The position numbers were made by a program, and so were the translations under genes. The notes below the pieces were generated by a model. The model was not told where the DNA came from. It did not search any database and saw only the letters and a list, made by a program, of their open reading frames with translations. Shown here piece by piece: positions 52,890-63,116 of a stretch of DNA of 64,000 nucleotides (position 1 is the stretch's first letter; each line of letters starts with the position of its first letter). Source of the DNA: Asterias amurensis (taxonomy: Eukaryota > Echinodermata > Asteroidea > Forcipulatida > Asteriidae); contig NC_092667.1 of the NCBI RefSeq assembly GCF_032118995.1, positions 6,254,931-6,318,930 of the forward strand. Direction: 5' to 3'.

Positions 52890-53460
52890 TCAAAAGGCAA
52901 TAAAATTGGTGTTCTTACTAGATATTTTGAATGTGAAGTGGCATGACCAAGCAGAACATGTTTCTCCAGCCATCATATCATCAACTGAATAGAAGTCCTC
53001 GTCATCCACCAAGTCCAGATTCCATTGGCTCAAGGGAAGACATCTCAAGGCACCTTTGATGATCACGAAGGATCCCCAGTACAAACCTGTTTACTCAAAA
53101 ACAAAAGAATGACGTGACCAACAAAAGGCTAAATTATAAGGGGCCCTCATCCCGACGTCTTGAGGGATCTTGCCGACCAGAACTTTTTAGGGACCAACCA
53201 CTAGCTTCCAGCTCGGGCCCTAGTATGAACGCATGCTTCCACAAATGCTCGCTCTAGCTCGTCAAATTTTACAAGGCATTACACCAGTGAAGGAGAACAC
53301 TAGCGGTGCATCAAATTGAATTTCAGTGAACAGAGAACATACCTTACATTGCACCCAGGCCAGCAGGACCACCACTTGTTCCAGGTAGCCGAGGGGGTCC
53401 ACCAACAGGCACAGGTGTTTGCACAACTCTGCGAGTTTTTCAGAGGGTTTGGATGAGGCC
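52890..53460 (-). CDS. Two C-terminal exons of an unrecognised protein, 5' incomplete
   Basis: Exon A is 53460-53348 (after GTTTGTTAG, donor GTAAGG), encoding SEKLAELCKHLCLLVDPLGY and VVVLLAWVQ. Exon B is 53086-52890 (after AACAG), encoding LYWGSFVIIKGALRC, QWNLDLVDDEDFYSVDD and on to TGA at 52892-52890. Phases agree (one base carried across). A donor-like CTA|GTAAGA near 52920 could end exon B earlier. Exon A is a leucine-rich amphipathic helix and exon B ends in an acidic segment. Both exons have a diverged counterpart at 49.43-49.93 kb. I recognise no domain. Upstream exons may be among the modules at 56-61 kb, but that link is a guess. Confidence 0.45.
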
Positions 53461-53519
53461 CTAACAAACATACAATGAGTTGCTCCTACACAATGAGTCC
53501 ATGTTTTAAATCTTGAAAA

Positions 53520-53998
53520 ATTCATTAAAAAGAAACCTAAACATTTAACAAAAAATGAAGAAACTGTATAAACAAATTGTGCTATTTTCTAAGCTCCGAA
53601 ATATCTTCCAAGTGTCTTTCATTTAAAATAAAATAAAAAAAAATATTAAAAAAGTAATGAATTTTGCAATTCTTTTTGATAGAAATTCCCATACATGTAT
53701 CTCTGCAAGATACTGAGATTTCCATATTTTTGTTTTTATTTTAGGTAAATAAAACAAAGTTAATGGCTTCACTTGCAAGAAAAGTCATATTAGTTTTTGA
53801 AAGGTTTACTGAGATTTCAAAAGTTTTGTTTTTTAAGTTTGGTCAATGACACAAAAAATGGCTTCGCTTGAAAAGAAAAGTCATTTCTTTTTTGACAGTT
53901 TCAGTCTTTTGAATGGTCTCATTTTTTTGGTAGGAGCAACTCGTACATTTAACTTAAATATTACATATGATTTACAACTTATTTAAGTATATTAAGTG
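53520..53998. other. AT-rich spacer, no gene seen
   Basis: The sequence contains A/T runs and a loosely repeated AAGTCAT...TTTTTGA motif (53780-53900). I found no ORF or splice-bounded exon here. Confidence 0.5.
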
Positions 53999-54500
53999 TC
54001 AGCTACTCAGTACACAAAGGAAGTGTGAGCAACTCCAAGCAACACCAAGGGAAGTGTGAACAACTCAGAGTAACACAAAAGAAACTGTCAGTTGTTCATT
54101 ACACAAAGGAAGTGTGAGCAACTCCGAGCAACACAGGGGAAGTGAGCGCAACTCAGAGTAACACAAGGAAAAAATGAACAACTCAGAGTAACACAAAGGA
54201 AAGTGTCCGTTACTCATTACACAAAGGAAGTGTGGGCAACTCAGAGTAACACAAGGGAAGTGTGAGCAGCTCAGAGTAACACAAGGCAGAGTGTCAGTTA
54301 CTCATTACACAAAGGAAGTATGAGCAACGCGGAGTAACACAAGGGAAAGTGTCAGATACTCATAACACACAGGAAGTATGAGCAACTCAGAATAACACAA
54401 GGGAGAGTGTCAGATACTCCTTACACAAAGGAAGTGCGAGTAACTCAGGGTAACACAAGGGAATGTGTCACTTACTCACTACACAAAGGAAGTGTGGCAC
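53999..54500 (+). repeat. About 30-bp tandem repeat, roughly 16 degenerate copies
   Basis: ACACAAAGGAAGTGTGAGCA and ACTCAGAGTAACACAAGG alternate, with periodic variants TCAGTTACTCATTACAC. The core AAGTGTGAGC is shared with the 28-bp array at 54.96-56.2 kb, so the two families are probably related. Confidence 0.85.
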
Positions 54501-54959
54501 ACACTGAAACCTTGGCTAATCTGCACAAATATTTAGCTAACTAATAAATAAACAGGAAATATTACATCAAATTTTGTTTGACTTCTAAGAATTTAGACAC
54601 TTAAGTGTCTCCTATTTCAGCCATGCAACTCTATATTTTGTTAAAAGAAATAACATTTCCAGAAACTCAGGCACAGCAAGAATTGTACTGTGTTTTTTTT
54701 TTTCAATGGTTAAGAAAACCAAAACCATAAAAATTAGATGTTGCATGGCTGCTATTGCTGATGTATGAGATGGGCGAAAACCCCGCCTATCTAATACCCT
54801 CTGGGGAAAAAAGTCCCATCCGGCTCCACTATATGGCAACCAAGTGTGTGAAACTCCATACATCAGCACACGCCTAACAAACTGGAATTACCTAAATGAA
54901 TGAGATTGAATCGTGAAAGAAACATTTCTTTGACAACATTTCAAGTGTCCGTTTGATGA

Positions 54960-56200
54960 TTGACCACACAAGGGAAGTATGGACAATCACATAGAGGGAA
55001 GTATGAGCGATTCACCACACAGCAAAAGTGTGAGTGATTCACCATACAACAAAAGTATGAGGATTCCACACACAACAAAAAGTGTGAGCGATTCACCACA
55101 CAACAAAAATTGTGAGTGATTCACCACACAGCAAAAGTGTGAGTGATTCACCACACAACAAAAATTGTGAGTGATTCACCACACAGCAAAAGTGTGAGTG
55201 ATTCACCACACAACAAAAGTATGAGCGATTCACCACACAACAAAAGTGTGAGTGATTCACCACACAACAAAAAGTGTCAGCAATTCACCACACAGCAAAA
55301 GTGTGAGTGATTCACCACACAGCAAAAGTGTGAGTGATTCACCACACTACAAAAGTATGAGCAATTCACCACACAACAAAAACAAAACAAAATGTTTGCG
55401 TGATTCACCACACAGCAGAAGTGTGGGCGGTTGACCACACAACAAAAAGTATGAGTGATTCACCACACAGTAAAAAGTGTGAGTGATTCACCACGCAGTA
55501 AAAAGTGTCAGCGATTCGCCACACAACAGAAAGTGAAGTGATTCACCACACAGTAAAAAGTGTGAGCAATTCACCACACAAGAAAAAGTGTGAGCGATTC
55601 ACCACACAACAAAAAGTGTGAGTAATTCACCACACAACAAAAAGTGTGAGCGATTCACCACCTAACAAAAAGTGTGAGCGATTCACCACACAACAAAAAG
55701 TGTGAGCGATTCACCACACAACAAAAAGTGTGAGCGATTCACCACACAACAAAAAGTGTGAGCGATTCACCACACAACAAAAAGTGTGAGCGATTCACAA
55801 CACAAGAAAAAGTACGGCAATTCACCACACAACAAAAAGTGTGGGTGATTCACCACACAGGAAAGTGTCAGCAATTCACTGCACAATGCACCTTGACGTT
55901 TCAAGTGTCCGTTTGATGATTGACCACACAAGGGAAGTATGGACAATCACATAGAGGGAAGTATGAGCGATTCACCACACAGCAAAAGTGTGAGTGATTC
56001 ACCATACAACAAAAAGTGTGAGCGATTCACCACACAACAAAAAGTGTGAGGGATTCACCACCCAACAAAACGTGTCAGCAATTCACCACACAACAAAAAG
56101 TGTGAGCGATTCACCACACAACAAAAAGTGTGAGCGATTCACCACACAACAAAAAGTGTCAGCAATTCACCACACAACAACAAAAGGTAAGCGATTCACC
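54960..56200 (+). repeat. 28-bp satellite, about 44 copies, with a 960-bp internal duplication
   Basis: The unit reads CACCACACAACAAAAAGTGT followed by GAGCGATT, with exact 28-bp spacing around 55560-55800. The array's unusual left margin (TCAAGTGTCCGTTTGATGAT through the first units) recurs identically 960 bp later (54941 and 55901), so part of the array plus flank was duplicated. Confidence 0.95.
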
Positions 56201-56254
56201 ACTCAATTCATTCTAACTAAGTTCTAACTAAATAATATACAGATATTTACAAAT

Positions 56255-56345
56255 TAAAAAAAGGTTGTGCATCTCTAGCGGTGATGGACGCCGACTCCTT
56301 GTGAGATCCGACACTCTCTGTCTGGATTTTGATCTGTAGAAGGTG
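56255..56345 (-). other. Exon-like module 1 of a minus-strand repeated series
   Basis: After CTTCTACAG (minus strand) an open stretch reads IKIQTESVGSHKESASITA. It aligns with the four modules at 56735, 57345, 59875 and 61250. The right splice border is not clear. It may be a duplicated exon of an unknown gene. Confidence 0.4.
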
Positions 56346-56727
56346 AAAAAAGAACAAGAAAAGATTTAAAACCTTGGATGATATAGAAATAACCACTAAA
56401 TACAAAACTGCAGAATGTGTAACCCATTTTTGTTCATGATTAAACACACCATATTATGGGGTAAGCAGTGAGGGAAATTCAGGACTAAAATTAAAAAATG
56501 ACAAGGTCTTGAACTAACCCACGGCATCCACAGCTGTGCTATAATGCTCTGTGCTTTTGCTGTGGTGCCCTTTGCAAGGTCCAGTTACAAACTTACATTT
56601 TGCTCCTAGGAATTGTGCCCCTTACCAGAAGAAAATTGCTGTGCACCTTTAGAAGCGTAGTTCAAGGCCTGAAGCTGCCATATATTAAAAACACTTCTCA
56701 TGATTCTATTTCAATCATGTATCGTAC

Positions 56728-56850
56728 CTTCAGATGTGAGATGTCATAGTCGAGTAGTGCTGTCGACTCTGGGAGGCTTCAATATGACCGATGAAGACAT
56801 TCCTGCTCAGCGTGATGGACGGCCACCATGATTGAAGATTACTCGATATA
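56728..56850 (-). other. Exon-like module 2
   Basis: Minus-strand frame NLQSWWPSITLSRNVFIGHI continues to EASQSRQHYSTMTSHI and stops just before a GAAG|GTACG donor-like site. It is related to module 5 (NLQSPRLSITHS, EASQT). Confidence 0.4.
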
Positions 56851-56949
56851 CAGGGGGAAACAATGGCATGAGAAAGAAATTATGAGTAAGAGACTGTAAA
56901 TATCAAACAAAGGGTGGCCACGTTGACAAATAGATTTTCTTACTTATAT

Positions 56950-59870
56950 ATTTTATCCAAGCCTAGACCTCCCCTTATGATTTGATAATTGTTTTGGCCC
57001 AAACTTGATAGAAAACTGCTCAACTTACCAATTTACATTTGCCCCAAAATTTTTATTAAAAACTGCTTTGTGATTTTACCTAAATTGAGGCCCCAAATTT
57101 GATAAAAATGCTGGACCTGCTCATTTCAATTTTCAATTGAAGCCACAAATTTAATAAACCTGCTGGAATTACCCCTTGTGATTTTTTTGCCCAAATTTCA
57201 TTAAACTGTCGGACTTACTCCTTGTGAATTTTTAAAATTGTAGGCCCAAACTTGATTAACTGCTGGACTTACCCCGTGTGATTTTTTCAATTTAAGGCCC
57301 AAATTTGATAAAATTATTGAACTTACCCCTTGTCTCAACATTGATAAATTGAGATATCTCAGCTTTAGTGTGATGGACAGCCACTATGATTGAAGATCTT
57401 ACACTTTGTCTGCATTAGTTCACCTGTAGAAGTTGACAAAACATGAAGGAATGGGTAAAAATTTAACCCTCTCTGGTGCTACGGACGCAAATTTGTGCCC
57501 CCAACGTTTATTAAGGGTTGCCACCGAGAAAAGGTGAACACTTGACAACTCCCCTTGTTATTTTTTTGCCTAAATTTGAATTACCCCTTGTGATCTTTCA
57601 ATTTTAGGCCCAAAATGGCTTAAAATGCTGGACTTACCCCTTATGATGTTTTTTACATTTAAAGCTATTATACACTTTCGGTAAACAGTTTTGACCACGT
57701 CCCACACTTCGTGTATCACAACTTATATATATAGCAACAAACCTGTGAAAATTTAGGCTCAATCGGTCATCGGAGAGGGGAGAAAATAACGGGAAAACCC
57801 ACTCTTGTTTCTGTGCGTTTCGCCATGTCATGACATGTGTTTAAAATAAATCCGTAATTCTCGCTAACAAGAATTTATATTGTTTTACTGTTTTCTCAAA
57901 AAGTAAAGCATTTCATGGACTAATATTTCAAGAGAAGTCTTTCACCATTACCTTCTGTAAACCCTGTAAGTTATTTGTAAATCTGTGAACTTTTTTTTTT
58001 TCCTGTACCGAAAGGGTCCAATGGCTTTAAGGTCCAAAATGGCTAAAAATGCTGGACTTACCCCTTGTGATTTTTTGTTAATTTCAGGCCCAAAATGCCT
58101 AAAAATTGACTGATAAAAATGCTGGACTTACCCCCCTGCGATTTTTTAATTTAATGCCCACAATGGCCAAAAATGCGGGACTTACCCCTTGTGATTTATT
58201 ATTTTAACGCAAAAAATGGATAAAAATGCTGGACCTTGTGATGGCTAAAAATGTCAGAAAAAAATTTCTAAACATGCTTGACTTACCCCTTGTGATTTTT
58301 TTACATTTAAGGTCCAAAAATTGCTAAAAATGCTGGACTAACCCCTTGTGATGTTGTTACATTTACGGTCCAAAATTGCTAAAAATGCTGGACTTACCCC
58401 TTGTGATTTTTTGTTAATTTCAGGCCCAAAAAGCCTAAAAATGCTGGACTTACCCCCCTGTGATTTTTTAATTTAATGCTCAAAATGGTTAAAAATGCTG
58501 GAGTTACCCCCCTGTGATTTTTTAATTTAATGCCCAAAATGGTTAAAAATGCTGGAGTTACCCCTTGTGATTTTTAAATTTAATGCCCAAAATGGCTTAA
58601 AATGCTGGACCCTGTGATGGCTAAAAATGGCTACAAGAATGGCAAAAAAAAAAAATGACTAAAAATGCTGGATTTCACACCTTGTGATTTGTTGTTAATT
58701 TCAGGCCCAATATGCCTTAAAATGCTGGACTTACCCCCTGGGATATTTTAATTTAATACCCAAAATGGCTAAAAATGCTGGACTAACTAAACCCTTGTGA
58801 TTTTTTTCAATTTTTGGCCCAAAATGCTTGACTTACCCCTTGTGATTTTTTTCACTTTTGGGACCAAAATGCTTGACTTACCCCTTATGATTTTTTTTCC
58901 ATTTGTTGCCCAAAATGCTTGACTTACCCCTTGTGATTTTTTCAATTTCAGGTCCAAAATGGCTAGAATTGCTGGACTTACCCCTTGTGATTTTTTGTTA
59001 ATTTCAGGCCCAAAATGGCTAAAAATGCTGGACTAACCCCCTGTGATTTTTTAATTTGATGCTCAAAATGGCTAAAATTGCTGGACCTTGTGATGGCTAC
59101 AACTGGCTTAAAATTTTTTTTTAAATGACTAAAAATGCTGGACTTACCCCTTGTGTTTTTTTGTTAATTTCAGGCCCAAAATGGCTAAAACTGCTGGACT
59201 TCCCCTCGGTGATTTTTTAATTTAATGCCAAAATGGCTAAAAATGGTAGAGTTACCCCCTGTGATTTTTTAATTTAATGCCCAAAATGGCTAAAAATGCT
59301 GGACTTACCCTACCCCCATAAGTTTTTTACATTCAGGCCCAAAATGGTTTAAAAGGCTGGACTTAACACCCAATGGTTTTTTAATTTTAAGTCCAAAACG
59401 GCCCAAAACGCTGGACTTACCCTTTGTGATGTTTTGATTTTTGGCCCAAAATGCTGGACTTACTCTTTGCGATTTTTGGCCCAAAATGCTGGACTTACCC
59501 CTTCTGTTTTTTTTTCAATTTAAGGTGCAAACTGGCTAAAATTGCTAAACTTACGCCATGTGATTTTTTTCAATTTCAGGCCCAGAATGGCTAAAAATGA
59601 TGGACTTCCACTTCGTGATTTCTTCAATTTCAGGCCCAAAATGGCTTAAAATGCTGGACTTGCCCCTTGTGTTTTTTATTTTATTTTAGGCCCAAAATGG
59701 TGTAAAAATTTAAGGCCAAAAATGGCTAAAAATGCAGGACCTTCTACCCCATGTGATTTTTTTCAATTGTAGGCCCAAAATGGCAAAAAATGCTGGACTA
59801 ACCTAGTGTGATTTTTAAAATTTTAGACCCAAATTTGAAAAAACTACTAACTTACCCCTTGTCTCATTGT
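56950..59870 (-). repeat. 48-56-bp satellite carrying a 5' splice-site-like motif in most units, about 50 copies
   Basis: Read on the minus strand, units run CACAAGGGGTAAGTCCAGCA, TTTTTAGCCATTTTGGGCCT and AAATTAACAAAAAATCA. Unit length ranges from about 48 to 56 bp and divergence is high. The GGGGTAAGT motif is present in most units and abuts modules 3 and 4 directly (GAGACAAGGGGTAAGTT at their 3' ends). The array is interrupted by modules 2/3 and by a unique stretch at 57660-58020. No coding capacity is seen. Confidence 0.9.
57345..57435 (-). other. Exon-like module 3
   Basis: After a CTTCTACAG|G acceptor-like site the minus strand matches module 4 closely (TCAATCATAGTGGCTGTCC). The shared frame contains a stop, so it is probably a decayed duplicate. 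Its end merges into the GGGGTAAGT satellite. Confidence 0.35.
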
Positions 59871-59874
59871 TGAT

Positions 59875-59965
59875 AGGTTGAGACATCTCAGCTTAGTGTG
59901 ATGGACAGCCACCATGATTGAAGATCTGACACTTTATCTGCATTAGTTCAAGGGTAGAAGTTGAC
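59875..59965 (-). other. Exon-like module 4
   Basis: The minus strand shares TCAATCATGGTGGCTGTCC and CTCAACCTATCAAC with modules 3 and 5. The frame reading VSDLQSWWLSITLS stops soon afterwards. The donor GACAAGGGGTAAGTT follows directly. Confidence 0.35.
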
Positions 59966-60039
59966 AAAACATGAAGGAATGAGTACAAATTTTAACATTT
60001 ACTGGTGGGGTCCTGCAGAATTTCCAAATAGTTGCTGGT

Positions 60040-60350
60040 TCAACATTCAACGCAACAGAGCCCAATTTCTTGGCTCTGCTTATTCGGAACCGTAAGCGTA
60101 GAATTGGCGCTTACAGAACGAGGGGAATTCTGCGGTTACGTCTGGCACATTTTACTGGTCATTAGGTTATTTTGGCTTGGGCGCCTGCCTAGGTACTCTA
60201 TGCTTACACAGAAGTTCGGCGCTTGCCATTCAAGCGGAGAATGGTGATTGTAAATTTGTATTGAAACTTTGCAAAAGGCACCACTACAAAAGCACAGGGT
60301 ACTCAGCCAATTGCTGTGGGTCCCGTTGGTTATTTTAATACCTGACACAG
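60040..60350. other. Non-coding stretch with a MITE fragment
   Basis: CCCAATTTCTTGGCTCTGC and CGCTTACAGAACGAGG resemble the MITE at 19024-19241. No credible gene is present. Confidence 0.35.
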
Positions 60351-60351
60351 A

Positions 60352-61232
60352 AACAGTCCTGATACTTCACGACGGCAATTGCCGTCGATACCCCTACCGA
60401 CTGCCGCAATGCCCTTAAAAACCCATTTTTTTCAGGGCAATTTTTCCCGTGCCCTTTAACTCATCATTGCCGCCATGCCCTTCCTCCCGAATATATATTA
60501 AACGATGTCCCAAGTTCAAAAATATGCCGAAAAGTCCCGATGTCTGGGTAAATTTCATGCTAAGAAAAAGAACCCAGTTTCATGCACGTAATGCACAACA
60601 GCAGATTTCAGGCCCGCTAGTCGTTGTTCTTTGCATGCGACAACAAAATACAAGAAACACTGAACGCTAGAGGGCGTTTCGGAACAATGCGATAGTGTGA
60701 TATTAAACACCCTCTATTGGTAAATTATGCGAACCAGCAACAAACGCCTTGAGACAAAGACTCAACGTGTCTGTGCATGCTAGAGAAAGACGTTTTCCCC
60801 AAAAAGCTGTATGCTTTAGTGCAGGTAATGTACAGCAGTCGTCGTGCACCGCATGCATGCATTCATTCTTCATCATTGTGTCAAAATAGAGCAATTACGT
60901 GAGAGTTTTAGCCTCTCTACGAAAAACTACACAATGTGCATAACCAATAGTAGGATTCCGTATGAACAAGATTACTATTTTATAGTGTATTGTAAGATTT
61001 GTTCTTTATTTTGTGTATTTTGTTGAGTTAGATGAATGCTTTCTTTTTCAATGGGTTAGTGCATGATCATTGGTTATATGAATCAATCCATTGAAATTGG
61101 AAAAATTGGAAAAACAACTTTGTAAATTGCCTTGATGTCCTTTGAAATTCATGAAAATTGCCTTGGTGCCCTAAATTTTTACAAAAAGTCAAGGCAAAAC
61201 TGCCTTACCTCTTAAGCCAAAGTATCAGGGCT
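60352..61232. mobile_element. Possible DNA element with short inverted ends CAGnCCTGATACTT
   Basis: CAGTCCTGATACTT at the left is mirrored by AAGTATCAGGGCTG at the right, 880 bp apart. Subterminal GGCAATTGCCGTC and GGCAAAACTGCC and several GCCCTT-rich stretches lie inside. No transposase ORF and no clear target duplication were seen. Confidence 0.4.
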
Positions 61233-61249
61233 GCAGGAATATTATTGTG

Positions 61250-61382
61250 AATCATACCTTTATGTCAGGACGTTGAGCAGATTAGTCTGTGAGGCTTCAA
61301 CATTGAAAGATTGAGACATCTCTGTTGAGTGTGTAATGGACAGCCTCGGTGATTGGAGATTCGTCTGGAATACTCAATCTGC
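61250..61382 (-). other. Exon-like module 5, the longest and best preserved
   Basis: After TTTCTGCAG on the minus strand, the frame FQTNLQSPRLSITHSTEMSQ continues through SFNVEASQTNLLNVLT and ends next to AAAG|GTATGA. The IEASQ/VEASQ and LSIT motifs are shared with module 2. Either a true exon of a repeated-domain gene or a relic of one. Confidence 0.4.
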
Positions 61383-61434
61383 AGAAAGAACAGTTGTAAT
61401 GAAATGAAAATTAAGGGGTTGCCACCGAGAAAAA

Positions 61435-62690
61435 TTGAAGAACTCCCCTTGTTACTTTTGGGCCTAAATTAGACTTACTCCTTGTGATTTTTTTAATTTT
61501 AGGCCACAAAAACGATAAAAATGCTGGACTCACCCCCATTTGATTTTTTTTTATTATTTTAGGCCTAAAATGGCCATTGAACTATGCCAGTGAACTTAGA
61601 CCATGCTTATTTGTGCCCCCCCCCCCCCACCAGAAAGATGGCTTTCATCAGCGCCTTGCCCTTGCGATCATAGAGCTACCTAGCGAATGACAATGAGACA
61701 CAACAGCTACAATCAGGCATGCAACTTAGCCTTGGTAGGACGTCAGTCAGAGCCATTGCACTGGCGTCCTGGGTATAAAGGTTCTTTACAAATGCGAACC
61801 AGAATTTAACTACTTTTTTTTGTTTTTTTTACCTGTTTTGAGAAGTTCAAATTCTGTTCATAAATTCCTAATGTCCCTTACTACCCCTTCAATGAGTTAA
61901 CAGGTAACAAATATATCCACGGAAGAAATACTTCCTCAGATGATGTATCCTCAGTTACCAGTTTTCACGGTATTATGCCTTTTTCTTTGAATTGGGAAAA
62001 AAATAATGATGCCATACATCAACCGATGCCCTAATTATTTTCATTTGTTAATATGAAGTATGCAAACATATACTAAAACTTGATGGACATTGAAGTGTTC
62101 ACACCACACACAGAACTTTGATGACTTCAACTGGCCCCATTTGTTTTGAGTTTTTCCTATTTTCACGGCAAACAAGAAAGTATGGTTTCCCGGTGAAGCC
62201 ATACATGGAAGAAACATCTGCAGTGACTACAATGGTTCTTTGAGACTCTGTGTATGACTCTATAGCTAGCAGTTGTCTTTATTTTATTCAATATATTTTT
62301 TTATTAAATGTTAACAAATTACCATGGTAACTTGCAAAAAAAAAATAATAATAATAATAATAAAAAGTGTGAATAATTACTGCCTTTCAAATCTGATTTA
62401 TTTTTTATTTTTTATTATTTTTCTTTCTTAATATTATATTTATAATAAAGCGTATAAATAAACAGTGATAATTGAATCAACAAGCTGATGCTTAAATTTT
62501 AATATTAATTAAAAATAATAATATTGATATGAGGGTTAAAAAATAAAAATCTCCAAAAGTATTAGAAAATAATATAAGGCACATGGCTTCTTTAAGCCTC
62601 TGTTAGTCTGTATTTTTTTTCCAGAATGCTCAGCAAAATATTCAGTTACACGATTTGATCATCATGAATTGTGAATTGAAATAGTGTTTG
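61435..62690. other. AT-rich intergenic DNA with residual satellite units
   Basis: 61440-61580 holds two or three diverged units of the 57-59.9 kb satellite. The remainder is AT-rich simple sequence, including an AATAATAAT run near 62345, with no gene signal. Confidence 0.5.
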
Positions 62691-62691
62691 A

Positions 62692-63108
62692 GGGTCCTAC
62701 TACTTGCCGTCAACTCACCTGCGCCGTCAACTCGCCGTCAACTCTTCCAATAAACATTTAAAATCCACAAAAGAAGCATAGAACTGTAAAGTATCAGCTC
62801 AAAGAGAATTTTGGGTCATATTTCGGAATTAAATTGAGTTCTTTTTTCTCATGAAAAATTTTTCTCAAAGCAGCAAAACCGTCAAATTATCAAGATGTCA
62901 ATGATTGTTTTTTTTTTATCAACACAAAGTCATTTTTGTGTATGAATTTTTACCGAAAACCATGAAAAATATGGAGTTTAGCCCACACTTAACACTTCCG
63001 TGCTCCTTTTATAGATTTTTCATGTAAATTTAATGAGTTGATAGCACGAAAATGAGTTGACGGCGAGTTGGCGGCAAGTCGGCGAGTTGACGGCAAGTAG
63101 AAGGACCG
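62692..63108. mobile_element. hAT-like MITE, 417 bp, with 8-bp target duplication
   Basis: The left end GGGTCCTACTACTTGCCGTC is inverted at the right as GACGGCAAGTAGAAGGACCG, with 2 mismatches in about 25 bp. GTGTTTGA flanks both sides (62684-62691 and 63109-63116), an 8-bp target-site duplication as made by hAT transposases. The subterminal motif CGCCGTCAACTC is repeated at both ends, as expected for transposase-binding sites. No transposase is encoded. Confidence 0.9.
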
Positions 63109-63116
63109 GTGTTTGA

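Noticed and set aside
54612-54869. 85-codon minus-strand ORF
   Set aside because: No domain or splice support; composition is typical of chance ORFs in repeat-rich DNA.
55252-56227. Open frames encoding SDSPHSKSV-like repeats
   Set aside because: They follow the 28-bp satellite with no start context, splice sites or similarity to a protein family.
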